The translations under genes were made by a program, and so were the position numbers. Under the pieces are notes generated by a model. The model had not been told where the DNA came from and ran no database searches. It worked only from the letters and a program-made list of their open reading frames with translations. From Bacillota bacterium (GTDB lineage Bacteria; Bacillota; UBA4882; UBA8346), in assembly GCA_023435225.1 (NCBI GenBank), contig JAEYRX010000032.1, positions 1-64,000 on the forward strand: DNA of 64,000 nt, in the 5' to 3' direction. Below are positions 14,873-23,147 of this stretch, piece by piece; the first letter of the stretch is position 1; the number at the start of each line of letters is the position of its first letter.

Positions 14873-15910
14873 ATGATAGAGATATTTTCGTTATTGCCGG
14901 AGTTATTCTCCAAAACAATTATGGCTGTTATCCAAAGCTTAAGTCACAATTGGATTCCGCTTAGTTTAGCCATTTTAACCGCAGCAATTTTAAAAGCGCA
15001 TGTTGATACAGAAAGACTTCAAGAAACTCTACACCGAAGAACTAAGATATCAATTTTAGCAAGTGTAATACTTGGGGCATTTACACCGTTTTGTGCCTGT
15101 GGAACCATGGCGGTTATTATCGGAATGCTTACTACTGCATTACCTTGGGGACCGGTTATGGCTTTTTTAACTTCTTCGCCTTTGATGAGCCCGGACGGAT
15201 TTATAATGATTGCCGGTATAATTAGTTTTAAGTTTGCTGTTGCCTTAACATTGGCCTCGATTGTTATTGGTTTGGGTTCCGGGTATTTAACGCATCTAAT
15301 TGAGATGAAGACGGATTTCCTAAAAAAACAGACCAGATTTTCTAATGAAAAAGGAATTCAAATTGCAAGTTGCGGTGGTTGTAGGGGGGATTATCCTCTT
15401 GAGTTTGGAGGTTGTTGTACACGGGCTTCGAATAAAGAGGAGGATAAGAAAAAAGCTATAAGTCTATTCGCGAATTTTTGGCAAAGAATAAAATGGCGGG
15501 AGATTCTTCAAAGCATAATAAATTTAGGATTAAAACAAATACTACCTAATTTTGCTCTTTTTGTAGCTATCGGATTTTTAGTTAATTACTTTGTACCCAC
15601 TTCAATAATTATGAGGTTGTTCAATGCCAAAAACATTTTTGCAGTACCTTTAGCAGCTTTAATCGGTCTGCCGTTATATGTTACCACTGAGTCATCGATT
15701 CCATTGACTAATTCATTAATGGCGGGAGGGGCTAGTGGCGGAGCTATGTTAGGATTTATAATCACCGGTTCAGCGACAAGCGCATGGGTTATTGCCGGTA
15801 TTTCAACATTTATGAAGAAAAAAGTTATTGGGCTGTATATTCTTCACATATTATTGGGTGGAATTATTTGTGGATACTTATTTGACCTGTTTTTGGCAAT
15901 AAAGTTATAA
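14873..15910 (+). CDS. ArsP-like permease (DUF318 family)
   Basis: This 345-residue membrane protein has about eight hydrophobic segments in two halves. The first half carries TPFCACGTMAVI, and the second PLYVTTESSIPLTNSL. These signatures belong to the DUF318 permeases, which include ArsP (organoarsenical efflux). The cytoplasmic loop between the halves (about 160-200) is rich in Cys, with SCGGCRGD and GGCCTRA, possibly metal-binding. The ribosome site AAAGGAGAAA fits the ATG. The upstream ArsR-type palindrome makes metalloid-dependent expression likely. With an ArsM-like enzyme 14 kb upstream, export of methylated arsenic is attractive but unproven. Confidence 0.85.
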   Translation: MIEIFSLLPELFSKTIMAVIQSLSHNWIPLSLAILTAAILKAHVDTERLQETLHRRTKISILASVILGAFTPFCACGTMAVIIGMLTTALPWGPVMAFLTSSPLMSPDGFIMIAGIISFKFAVALTLASIVIGLGSGYLTHLIEMKTDFLKKQTRFSNEKGIQIASCGGCRGDYPLEFGGCCTRASNKEEDKKKAISLFANFWQRIKWREILQSIINLGLKQILPNFALFVAIGFLVNYFVPTSIIMRLFNAKNIFAVPLAALIGLPLYVTTESSIPLTNSLMAGGASGGAMLGFIITGSATSAWVIAGISTFMKKKVIGLYILHILLGGIICGYLFDLFLAIKL

Positions 15911-15928
15911 GGAACTTTGATAATAATC

Positions 15929-15957
15929 TTGACTAAATAAATAGGATTACTTATAAT
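15929..15957 (+). promoter_or_regulatory. metA promoter with an Rrf2-type sulfur box
   Basis: TTGACT (15929-15934) and TATAAT (15952-15957) are 17 bp apart. The box ACTAAATAAATAGGATT (15932-15948) fills the spacer. Similar boxes precede cysK, the rrf2 gene and metY. Confidence 0.75.
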
Positions 15958-16057
15958 TAATTCTAATAAAATCAAAAATATCCACTTATCCTTGATGATT
16001 GTATTAATAATCTCTTTCTTAAAACAAGGATTAATTCTTTAATTAGGAGTGGTTAAT

Positions 16058-16975
16058 ATGCCGATTAAAATCCCGAATAATTTACCGGCAACTGAAACGC
16101 TTAGTAATGAAAACATATTTGTAATGAATGAAGACCGGGCTTTTCATCAAGACATCCGGCCGCTTAAAATCGCCATATTAAATCTGATGCCCCTTAAAAT
16201 TACAACAGAGACCCAGATTCTTCGTTTGATTGGAAACTCCCCTTTACAAGTGGAGATTGTTTTATTACATCCGGAGAGTTATCAGTCGAAGAACACTCCG
16301 GAAGAACATTTGATTAATTTTTATAAAACCTTTGCCGAGGTCCGGGAAGAGAAATTCGACGGTTTGATTATTACCGGAGCGCCGGTTGAGCAAATGGAGT
16401 TTAAGGAAGTAGATTATTGGGAAGAATTGGTCCGGATTATGGATTGGGCCAAACACAACGTCTATTCAACTTATTATATATGTTGGGCTGCTCAAGCCGG
16501 CTTGCATCATCATTTCGGCATTCCCAAATATCCATTAGCAAAGAAAATGTTTGGGGTATTTTCTCATATACCCGGTAGAAAATATGTAAAGTTACTACGC
16601 GGGTTTGATGATGATTTTTTGGCTCCGCACTCACGTTATACTGAAGTGAGAAGGGGCGATATAGAAAAAGTTCCGGAATTAGAGATCTTAGCTGAGTCAC
16701 CCGAGGCTGGAGTTTATATAGTGGCTACCAAAGACGGGAGGCATATTTTTGTAACCGGGCATTCGGAATATGATCCCTTGACGTTAAAGCAGGAATACGA
16801 CCGGGATATTGCCAAAGGACTTAATATAGCTGTACCCAGGAATTATTACCCAAACGATGATCCAACCAAAGAGCCAATTGTGAAGTGGCGCGGTCATGCT
16901 AATTTGTTATATGTTAATTGGTTGAACTACTACGTATATCAAGAGACACCTTATGATTTGAATGAACTAAAATAA
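16058..16975 (+). CDS. metAA: Homoserine O-acetyltransferase (MetA family)
   Basis: This 305-residue enzyme of the MetA family makes O-acylhomoserine for methionine synthesis. The catalytic Cys142 (YYICWAAQAG), His235 and Glu237 (TGHSEYDP) fall at the family positions when translation starts at ATG 16058. That ATG also has the TTAGGAGTGG site, so the GTG nine bases earlier is rejected. Residue 111 is Glu (GAPVEQMEF). In characterised members Glu111 gives acetyl-CoA preference and Gly111 gives succinyl-CoA, so an acetyltransferase is predicted. This agrees with MetY encoded nearby, which uses O-acetylhomoserine. Confidence 0.93.
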   Translation: MPIKIPNNLPATETLSNENIFVMNEDRAFHQDIRPLKIAILNLMPLKITTETQILRLIGNSPLQVEIVLLHPESYQSKNTPEEHLINFYKTFAEVREEKFDGLIITGAPVEQMEFKEVDYWEELVRIMDWAKHNVYSTYYICWAAQAGLHHHFGIPKYPLAKKMFGVFSHIPGRKYVKLLRGFDDDFLAPHSRYTEVRRGDIEKVPELEILAESPEAGVYIVATKDGRHIFVTGHSEYDPLTLKQEYDRDIAKGLNIAVPRNYYPNDDPTKEPIVKWRGHANLLYVNWLNYYVYQETPYDLNELK

Positions 16976-17004
16976 TATAAGATTAGATTAAAAGATTATT
17001 TTGG

Positions 17005-17069
17005 AACACAGAGGCACTGAGACATAGAGAACACGAAGTAAAAGTGTAAAAAATCTCAGTGTCTCCGTT
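17005..17069. repeat. Inverted-pair repeat, CACAGAG...CTCTGTG class
   Basis: AACACAGAGGCACTGAGACA (from 17005) is mirrored imperfectly by TCTCAGTGTCTCCGTT (17054-17069). A close relative sits at 21904-21975. No coding content. Confidence 0.6.
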
Positions 17070-17120
17070 TAATGTATTTAAGCTGTTATACAGATTTCTC
17101 ACCATTTTAAAAAGTAAATC

Positions 17121-17180
17121 TTGACATTTATCTCAATGGATTGTATTATAATTAATAATTCCTACTAAATAGATAGGATT
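17121..17180 (+). promoter_or_regulatory. cysK promoter with an Rrf2-type sulfur box
   Basis: TTGACA (17121-17126) is followed by TATTAT (17144-17149, spacer 17; TATAAT overlaps at 17147). The box TACTAAATAGATAGGATT lies at 17163-17180, just downstream of the expected start site, a position suited to repression. Confidence 0.75.
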
Positions 17181-17217
17181 TAAAGGAATTTATTATCTTG
17201 AATTTGGGGGAATGAAA

Positions 17218-18153
17218 ATGTCAAAAATAGCTAAAAGTCTGACGGATTTAATCGGGAATACCCCTTTATTGGAACTCTCAAATTACAACCGGAGTAATAA
17301 CTTAGGCGCCAGAGTAATCGCTAAACTTGAATACTTTAATCCGTTAAGCAGTATTAAAGATCGGATTGGTTATGCCATGATCAAAGATGGCGAAGAGAAA
17401 GGAAAAATTAATAGGGATACTGTAATAATTGAACCGACAAGTGGAAATACCGGCATTGCGCTTGCCTTTGTATCAGCTGCCAGAGGATATAGATTAATTT
17501 TAACCATGCCGGAGACTTTTAGTATTGAGAGACAGAAGTTGTTAAAGGCGCTTGGAGCGGAATTGGTCCTAACTCCCGGAAACGAGGGGATGGCGGGAGC
17601 AATTCGCAAAGCCGAGGAATTAGCAGAGCAGATACCTAATTCTTATATTCCCCAACAGTTCGAAAATCCGGCCAATCCCGAGATGCACCGCCGGACGACA
17701 GCCGAAGAAATCTGGCGAGATACCGACGGAGAGGTTGATATTTTTATCGGTGGGGTAGGGACTGGAGGAACAGTCACCGGTGTTGGAGAAATATTAAAAC
17801 AGCGAAAACCTTCTGTAAAAGTAATAGCAGTTGAGCCGCATGATTCACCAGTCCTTTCCGGTGGTGAAAAAGGTCTGCATAAAATCCAAGGAATCGGCGC
17901 CGGCTTTGTCCCAAAAATCTTTAATAAAAAAATCGCGGATGAAATTTTTACGGTTAAAAATGAAGATGCCTTTGAAACTTCCCGGGTATTAGCTAAAACA
18001 GAAGGATTATTGGTAGGTATTTCATCAGGAGCAGCCGCTTTCGCTGCAACCCAAGTAGCTAAGAGGCCGGAAAATACAGGGAAGATAATTGTAGTTGTTT
18101 TGCCGGATACCGGGGAGCGTTATTTATCAACGGAACTATTCCAGGATACTTGA
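17218..18153 (+). CDS. cysK: Cysteine synthase (O-acetylserine sulfhydrylase)
   Basis: The 311-residue PLP enzyme has the Schiff-base Lys in NPLSSIKDR, the TSGNTGIAL substrate loop, and the phosphate-binding GTGGTVTG. The family joins sulfide to O-acetylserine to give cysteine. ATG 17218 is chosen because GGGGG lies 7 nt upstream; the ATG six bases earlier is too close to it. The gene has its own promoter carrying the sulfur box and is followed by an inverted repeat and the convergent Rrf2 gene. Confidence 0.95.
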   Translation: MSKIAKSLTDLIGNTPLLELSNYNRSNNLGARVIAKLEYFNPLSSIKDRIGYAMIKDGEEKGKINRDTVIIEPTSGNTGIALAFVSAARGYRLILTMPETFSIERQKLLKALGAELVLTPGNEGMAGAIRKAEELAEQIPNSYIPQQFENPANPEMHRRTTAEEIWRDTDGEVDIFIGGVGTGGTVTGVGEILKQRKPSVKVIAVEPHDSPVLSGGEKGLHKIQGIGAGFVPKIFNKKIADEIFTVKNEDAFETSRVLAKTEGLLVGISSGAAAFAATQVAKRPENTGKIIVVVLPDTGERYLSTELFQDT

Positions 18154-18176
18154 TGTCCCAAAGGTATTTGTTTTAT

Positions 18177-18258
18177 TTAAATCCTGTTAATCCCGTTAAT
18201 CCTGTCTATTAAAATCTTTATTTTTGACAGGATTAACACAGATTAACACGGATTTTTA
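18177..18258. repeat. Inverted-pair repeat, GGATTAACAC class
   Basis: TTAAATCCTGTTAATCCCG and following bases (18177-18208) are mirrored by TGACAGGATTAACACAG and following bases (18225-18258). It lies between convergent cysK and rrf2 genes and could double as a terminator. A partial relative is at 5137-5180. Confidence 0.65.
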
Positions 18259-18265
18259 AATCATA

Positions 18266-18703
18266 TTAAATATAATACATTGGTTCTTTAGGTAAAACAG
18301 CCCGGGCCCGGTCAGCTAAATCTTGGAGGGTAGTATTATCGAGGAATTCATTAATTACACTCCCTAGCTCTTCCCAAAACGATCGGGTTATGCAATGTTT
18401 TTCCCGTTCACAGTCGGATTCACCCACACAATGAACCGGAGCAATAGGACCTTCAAGAGCCCGTAAAATATCGCCAATCTTAATTTCAGCAGCGGGTTTA
18501 CTAAGTTCATAACCGCCTTGAGCGCCACGGGAAGCTCTGACCAGACCTGATTTTCTTAGGTTGGTAAAAACCTGTTCCAGATAAGACTCGGAGATACCTT
18601 GCCGCTCGGCAATAACTCTTAAAGCCATCGGTCCTTCGGTAGCATGTAAAGCCATATCAACCATTGCCCGCAATCCATAACGGCCTCGGGTAGAAACTTG
18701 CAT
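18266..18703 (-). CDS. Rrf2-family regulator with IscR-type Cys triad
   Basis: This 145-residue winged-helix regulator has the recognition region ISESYLEQVFTNLRKSGLV and the wing RGAQGGYELSKPA. Three Cys with C-x5-C-x5-C spacing (CVGESDCEREKHC) match the [2Fe-2S] ligand pattern of IscR, whereas the Bacillus sulfur regulator CymR lacks a cluster. The start is placed at MQVSTRG, which has AGAGGT 7 nt upstream, and not at the earlier frame opening. A common box found at its own promoter and upstream of metA, cysK and metY suggests it regulates sulfur assimilation, perhaps in response to Fe-S or cysteine status. Confidence 0.9.
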   Translation of the reverse strand: MQVSTRGRYGLRAMVDMALHATEGPMALRVIAERQGISESYLEQVFTNLRKSGLVRASRGAQGGYELSKPAAEIKIGDILRALEGPIAPVHCVGESDCEREKHCITRSFWEELGSVINEFLDNTTLQDLADRARAVLPKEPMYYI

Positions 18704-18762
18704 AACAATACCTCTTTTCATTTTTTGAGGGGTATTAAAAGTTATTATCTGGTTCTTTAATT

Positions 18763-18818
18763 CTTAGTAATATGATAGGATTTACATAAATTCTAGCATA
18801 AATTAGATTGGTATTCAA
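18763..18818 (-). promoter_or_regulatory. Promoter of the Rrf2 gene with its own box
   Basis: On the minus strand, TTGAAT (18813-18818) and TAGAAT (18790-18795) are 17 bp apart. CTTAGTAATATGATAGGATTTA, read on the plus strand at 18763-18784, lies just downstream and resembles the boxes before metA and cysK, implying autoregulation. Confidence 0.65.
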
Positions 18819-18859
18819 GTAGGCTATTTGATTTGATTACGTATTTGGAGGTAATTTAC

Positions 18860-19663
18860 TTGAATAAATTGGAAATGTTAAAAGACTTATTAAGTAATTT
18901 CTCCGGAGCAGTAATTGCTTATTCCGGCGGTGTTGACAGCACTTTTTTAGCTGTTGTCGCTCAGGAGGTTTTGGGAGAAAGGGTTTTATCGGTAACGGCG
19001 GTGTCGCCAACTTACCCGGAACATCAACTCTCAGAAGCTAAGGAATTGGCTGCCCGTTTTGGAATTAATCATATGATAATAACTACCAATGAATTTGCTG
19101 ATCCCAATTTTACCGAAAACCCTCCGGAACGTTGTTATTATTGTAAAAAATCTTTGTTTTTACAAATTAAAAAAATTGCTGAAGAAAAAGGTAATTGGGT
19201 GTTGATAGATGGCGCTAATAAAGATGATTTATCCGATTATCGACCAGGTCATCGTGCAACACAGGAATTGGGGGTGCGGAGTCCTTTACAGGAATTAGCT
19301 TTCACTAAACAAGATATCCGGGATTATTCCAAAGAAATGTCGTTACCAACCTGGGATAAACCTGCCTATGCTTGTTTAGCTTCCAGAGTGCCTTATGGAA
19401 ACAAGATTACCCCGGAAGTTTTAAAAAGGATTGAACTGGCGGAAAGTTTTTTGACTTCGCTTGGATTGATTCAGATCCGGGTTAGGGACCATTTCCCGAT
19501 TGCCCGGATTGAAATTGGACCAGCAGAGTTAGATAAAACATGGCAAAATCGAGAAATTATATCCAAAGAACTTCACCGGATTGGATACCCATATGTGACT
19601 TTAGATATGGATGGACTTCGATCCGGAAGTATGAATGAGATTTTAAAGGTAATAGAAAGATAA
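18860..19663 (+). CDS. larE: LarE-like ATP-dependent sulfur transferase
   Basis: The 267-residue protein belongs to the PP-loop ATPases (AYSGGVDSTFL near residue 20) and carries the LarE signature CLASRVPYG. Its Cys is the sacrificial sulfur donor in Lactobacillus LarE, which builds the nickel-pincer cofactor. A CYYCKKS motif near residue 90 is an additional pair of Cys. A TTG start at 18860 is used because TTTGGAGG is 9 nt upstream; earlier in-frame starts lie ahead of that site. No larA, larB or larC is nearby. The position within sulfur genes suggests a general sulfur-transfer task or control by the same regulator. Confidence 0.82.
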   Translation: MNKLEMLKDLLSNFSGAVIAYSGGVDSTFLAVVAQEVLGERVLSVTAVSPTYPEHQLSEAKELAARFGINHMIITTNEFADPNFTENPPERCYYCKKSLFLQIKKIAEEKGNWVLIDGANKDDLSDYRPGHRATQELGVRSPLQELAFTKQDIRDYSKEMSLPTWDKPAYACLASRVPYGNKITPEVLKRIELAESFLTSLGLIQIRVRDHFPIARIEIGPAELDKTWQNREIISKELHRIGYPYVTLDMDGLRSGSMNEILKVIER

Positions 19664-19684
19664 AAGGAGCCGAGGGGCTCCTTG
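19664..19684. terminator. Bidirectional terminator between larE and metY
   Basis: AAGGAGCC-GAG-GGGCTCCTT sits between the convergent stops at 19663 and 19691. Flanking T-runs are weak. Confidence 0.6.
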
Positions 19685-19690
19685 ATAATG

Positions 19691-20989
19691 TTATTTATTC
19701 GCGATAGTTAAGGCTTCATCAAGCGCTTCAATAATATCATCGAAATGTTCCAGTCCGATTGAAAGACGAATCAGTTCAGGAGTAAGTCCACTTTCACGTT
19801 GCTGTTCCTCACTTAGTTGGGAGTGTGAAGTTGACGCGGGATGAAGGATCAAGCTTTTGGCATCCCCAACATTGGCCAGATGGGAAAAGAGGGATATATT
19901 ATCGATAAGCTTTACCGCTGCCTTATAACCACCTTTAACTCCGAAAACCACCATACCCCCGAAACCGTTATTAAGATATTTCTTAGCTACCGGATAAGAG
20001 GGATCATCCGGTAATCCCGGATAACGAACCCAGGCTACCCGTTTGTCCTGCTTCAAAAAATTGGCAATTCTTTTAGCGTTTTCCGAATGTTTTTGCATCC
20101 GTATCGGTAGTATCTCAATTCCCTGAATGAAAATCCAGGCATTATCCGGTGAAATTGCCGCCCCCAGGTTACGCAGCGGTACCGTGCGGTAACGCAAGGC
20201 AAAAGCAATTGGCGCTAAAGATTCAGGTAGATCATAAGCCCATTTCATACCATGATAATTAGGGTCCGGTTCGGTAAATAAAGGGAATTTCGAATTCTTC
20301 CAGTTAAATTTACCGGAGTCGGTAATAATTCCGCCTATTGCTGATCCATGACCGCCGAGCCATTTGGTTAGTGAATTAATCACAATATCAGCTCCATAAT
20401 CAATGGTTTTTAAGAGATAAGGTGTTGTAAATGTTCCATCGACAACCAACGGTAGATTATGAGCATGGGCAATCTTTGCCACTTCACTGATATCGGTAAA
20501 ATCAAGAACCGGATTACCGATTGTTTCTAAGTATATCAATTTTGTCTTTTTAGTAACGGCTTTCTCAAAGTTCTGCGGTTCTTTCGGATCGACAAATTTG
20601 GCAGTGATACCGAATTGTGGCAGAATGGCGTCGAACATGGTATAAGTACCGCCATACAGGTTATTAGCTGAAACAATCTCATCACCTTGTTCAGCAATAT
20701 TAATAATTGCATAATGAATGGCACTGGTCCCCGAAGCCACCGCTACCGAAGCGGCTCCGCCTTCAAGAGCGGTAATACGGTCTTCCAGAATCGTAGTAGT
20801 GGGGTTGGTAATCCGGGTATAAATGTTCCCAAGTTCCTTAAGAGCGAATAAATTGGCCCCATGTTCGGTGTTTTTAAAGAGATAAGAACTGGTACGGTAT
20901 ACCGGAACTCCCCGCGATAAAGTACCGGCATCCGGAACATGCCCGGCATGGATAGATAGTGTTTCAAAATGATATGATTTTTTAGCCAT
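19691..20989 (-). CDS. metY: O-acetylhomoserine sulfhydrylase
   Basis: The 432-residue PLP enzyme of the Cys/Met metabolism family has the N-terminal SIHAGHVPD, the substrate loop YTRITNPTTTILE, and the PLP Lys in NSLTKWLGGHG. Its length and the 50-residue insertion typical of this branch separate it from cystathionine enzymes. It would convert O-acetylhomoserine and sulfide into homocysteine, matching the predicted acetyl-type MetA. The start follows AGGAGGAATTTC. A perfect minus-strand promoter and a sulfur box lie upstream. Confidence 0.94.
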   Translation of the reverse strand: MAKKSYHFETLSIHAGHVPDAGTLSRGVPVYRTSSYLFKNTEHGANLFALKELGNIYTRITNPTTTILEDRITALEGGAASVAVASGTSAIHYAIINIAEQGDEIVSANNLYGGTYTMFDAILPQFGITAKFVDPKEPQNFEKAVTKKTKLIYLETIGNPVLDFTDISEVAKIAHAHNLPLVVDGTFTTPYLLKTIDYGADIVINSLTKWLGGHGSAIGGIITDSGKFNWKNSKFPLFTEPDPNYHGMKWAYDLPESLAPIAFALRYRTVPLRNLGAAISPDNAWIFIQGIEILPIRMQKHSENAKRIANFLKQDKRVAWVRYPGLPDDPSYPVAKKYLNNGFGGMVVFGVKGGYKAAVKLIDNISLFSHLANVGDAKSLILHPASTSHSQLSEEQQRESGLTPELIRLSIGLEHFDDIIEALDEALTIANK

Positions 20990-21018
20990 AAAGAAATTCC
21001 TCCTTTATTCTTATTAAT

Positions 21019-21079
21019 ATAATTCCTATAGGTTTAGTAAGATTTAAATAATTATACTATGGTTAAAATTGACTGTCAA
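21019..21079 (-). promoter_or_regulatory. metY promoter with sulfur box
   Basis: On the minus strand TTGACA (21074-21079) and TATAAT (21051-21056) have a 17-bp spacer. TTACTAAACCTATAGGAATTAT (complement of 21019-21040) follows just downstream, in the same place as at cysK. Confidence 0.8.
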
Positions 21080-21121
21080 CTAATAACATCCAAGAGTTTT
21101 TATAAATTAGCATAGTTGTCC

Positions 21122-21174
21122 TTGTAAATTTTAGCAAATAAGTATATAATCACGGTGAGTAAATACTTACTTAC
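21122..21174 (+). promoter_or_regulatory. tetR promoter and probable TetR operator
   Basis: TTGTAA (21122-21127) and TATAAT (21145-21150) have a 17-bp spacer. GTGAGTAAATACTTACTTAC (21155-21174) is a dyad of the GTAAGTA type, usual for TetR-family autoregulators. Confidence 0.65.
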
Positions 21175-21233
21175 TGAAAATAATGGAAATTGTATTATAT
21201 ACTACGATACTTTAAGTTTACTCAAGGAGAATT

Positions 21234-21839
21234 ATGAAAAATACCAAAGAAACAACCAAACAAAAGATTATCGAAGCCGCCATTAAATTAATTTCGGCAA
21301 ACGGATTTAACGCCACCACCACTGCTTTAATAGCCAAAGAAGCCGGCTTTTCCGAAGCCATTATCTATAAATATTACCGGGATAAACAAAGTCTGCTGCG
21401 GGAAATAGCTAAAAAAGCCATTGATCGGATTATTGAGAATATTGCAATCGTTCCACTATTGAAAAATATTGAGTTATCAAAGGAATATCCTCCGAAAGAA
21501 TTTATCAAGTCCATTCTAATGGAGCGGCTTGAGTTTGTCGCTAAAAATATTGAACTCATTCGGATCTTATTGATGGAGATTCAATATAATGAAGATTTAT
21601 TTCTATTAGCCCAAAAGACGATTTTTGAAGAGATAAATATAATTCTAGAAGGTATACTGGAGACACTTTCGGAAAAATTGGGAATTACAGAAACGAAAGC
21701 CCGCGCCATTGCCAGATTGGGAATTGGATTAATGGGCTCCATCATTATTCAAAAATATTTCTTAATGATGGATTTTAAGCCGGGAGAGATGGAAACCGAA
21801 ATTAACACTGCCCTTGATATAATTTTTGCTAATATTTGA
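21234..21839 (+). CDS. TetR/AcrR-family regulator
   Basis: This 201-residue protein has an N-terminal helix-turn-helix (about 10-55; TTALIAKEAGFSEAIIYKYYRDKQ) and an all-helical ligand domain. The ATG has AAGGAGA upstream. A dyad lies between promoter and gene. The following genes encode CoA dehydratase-activase proteins and an alcohol dehydrogenase, so an acyl-CoA or fatty-acid ligand is plausible. They are separated by an inverted repeat and may have their own promoter. Confidence 0.88.
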   Translation: MKNTKETTKQKIIEAAIKLISANGFNATTTALIAKEAGFSEAIIYKYYRDKQSLLREIAKKAIDRIIENIAIVPLLKNIELSKEYPPKEFIKSILMERLEFVAKNIELIRILLMEIQYNEDLFLLAQKTIFEEINIILEGILETLSEKLGITETKARAIARLGIGLMGSIIIQKYFLMMDFKPGEMETEINTALDIIFANI

Positions 21840-21903
21840 ATATTCAAGAACCATAAAGTTTGAGTCGCAGTTCAATTAAAAACAATTAAGTTAAAACATT
21901 ATA

Positions 21904-21975
21904 GCCACAAAGACACGAAGGCCCAGAGATGAAAAACGTATTATAAAGTTCTCTGAGTCTCTGTGCCTCTGTGGC
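21904..21975. repeat. Inverted-pair repeat, CACAGAG...CTCTGTG class, second copy
   Basis: GCCACAAAGACACGAAGG (from 21904) is mirrored by GTCTCTGTGCCTCTGTGGC (ending 21975). It is related to 17005-17069. It ends 38 bp before the next start codon, so it may lie within a leader. Confidence 0.65.
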
Positions 21976-22012
21976 AGATCTTAATAAATCTCTGCCCTTT
22001 GAGGAGGTATTT

Positions 22013-22993
22013 ATGAAAATCGGGTTACCATCGGCGCTGCTGAACCCTTATTATAGGGTGTTTTGGCGGACCTTTTTTGAAGCTTTGGATGTAGAGGTGG
22101 TGGAGACAGGTTCAACTACTAAATCAATAATCAATAAAGGTATCAAGTATGCAGTACCGGAGATCTGTGTTCCAATTAAGATTTATCTGGGACATTTGAT
22201 TGAATTAATGCAGCGTGGAGTTGACCGGATTTATCTTCCCAGATTTGTTTCCATAAAGAAAAATGACAGTTTTTGTCCTAAATTTTTAGGTCTCCCGGAG
22301 ATGGTTAGATACTCTATTCCCGGCATTGAACCAAAGCTAATTGTCCATGACTTACATTCTGATAATGATAATATAGCGACTGAAAAAAATTATTTGGATA
22401 TTGGACGCTCTTTTACAAATAACAATAAAAAAGTTAAAGAGGCTATTCGAATCGGAAAAGAAAAATGGTCGCAATTTCGTAACCTTTGTTGCCTGGATGG
22501 TTATAACTCCCGGGAAGCCAATGAGTACATTTTGAATGGGAGACCAATTATTAAAAAGAATTATTCTATTAAATTAGGTGTAGTCGGTTATGTTTATAAT
22601 ATCTATGATGATTTTATCAGTATGGATATTATAAATAAGTTACAACAATTGGGGGTTAGTTCCGTTACTTTTGAAACCCTCAATGGAAATCAGATCCAAA
22701 AACAATTGCAACGGTTTCCAAAAAATCTTTTCTGGACCTTCTCCAATAAAACAATGGCTGCCGCTTATCACTTCTTTGAGGATGAGACCATTGACGGAGT
22801 TATTCAGGTGACTGCTTTTGGTTGCGGCCCTGATTCTTTTCTGGGAAAAATGTTGGAACTGGATTCTCAAGATTATGAGAAACCTTTCATGATTATCAGA
22901 GTAGATGAACATACCGGAGAAAATCACCTCCAAACCAGGGTAGAAGCTTTCGTGGAAATGATTGCTAAACGGAAAAAGGAAAAAACCGCTTGA
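22013..22993 (+). CDS. DUF2229-type CoA dehydratase/activase-associated protein
   Basis: The 326-residue protein resembles the DUF2229 part of large acyl-CoA dehydratase activases: KIGLPSALLNPYYRVFW at the start, CVPIKIYLGHL, a CPKFLGLPEM block and AFGCGPDSFLG near the end. The Cys of these blocks are typical cluster ligands in the 2-hydroxyacyl-CoA dehydratase superfamily. The ATG at 22013 follows GAGGAGGT, and the open frame extending upstream runs into the repeat and is not used. It is followed by an HgdB-like protein and an HgdC-like activase, so the three appear to be separate pieces of a system often found fused. Confidence 0.8.
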   Translation: MKIGLPSALLNPYYRVFWRTFFEALDVEVVETGSTTKSIINKGIKYAVPEICVPIKIYLGHLIELMQRGVDRIYLPRFVSIKKNDSFCPKFLGLPEMVRYSIPGIEPKLIVHDLHSDNDNIATEKNYLDIGRSFTNNNKKVKEAIRIGKEKWSQFRNLCCLDGYNSREANEYILNGRPIIKKNYSIKLGVVGYVYNIYDDFISMDIINKLQQLGVSSVTFETLNGNQIQKQLQRFPKNLFWTFSNKTMAAAYHFFEDETIDGVIQVTAFGCGPDSFLGKMLELDSQDYEKPFMIIRVDEHTGENHLQTRVEAFVEMIAKRKKEKTA

Positions 22994-23147
22994 ATATAGG
23001 CATGGGGCGAAAGACAACAGGGAACAGTAGTGTTTGTAGATTTTCCGGAGCCGAATAATAAGTTTTGTTAAGCAGGATTCAGGATGGTGTTTTGTTGTAG
23101 TATTGAAAGCATTGAGATAAAAGCTTGGGAAAAGGGGTATCTCCGGG

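Noticed and set aside
15911..16057. SAM riboswitch upstream of metA
   Set aside because: The leader is short and AT-rich with no S-box core or terminator hairpin. A protein-binding box explains the region better.
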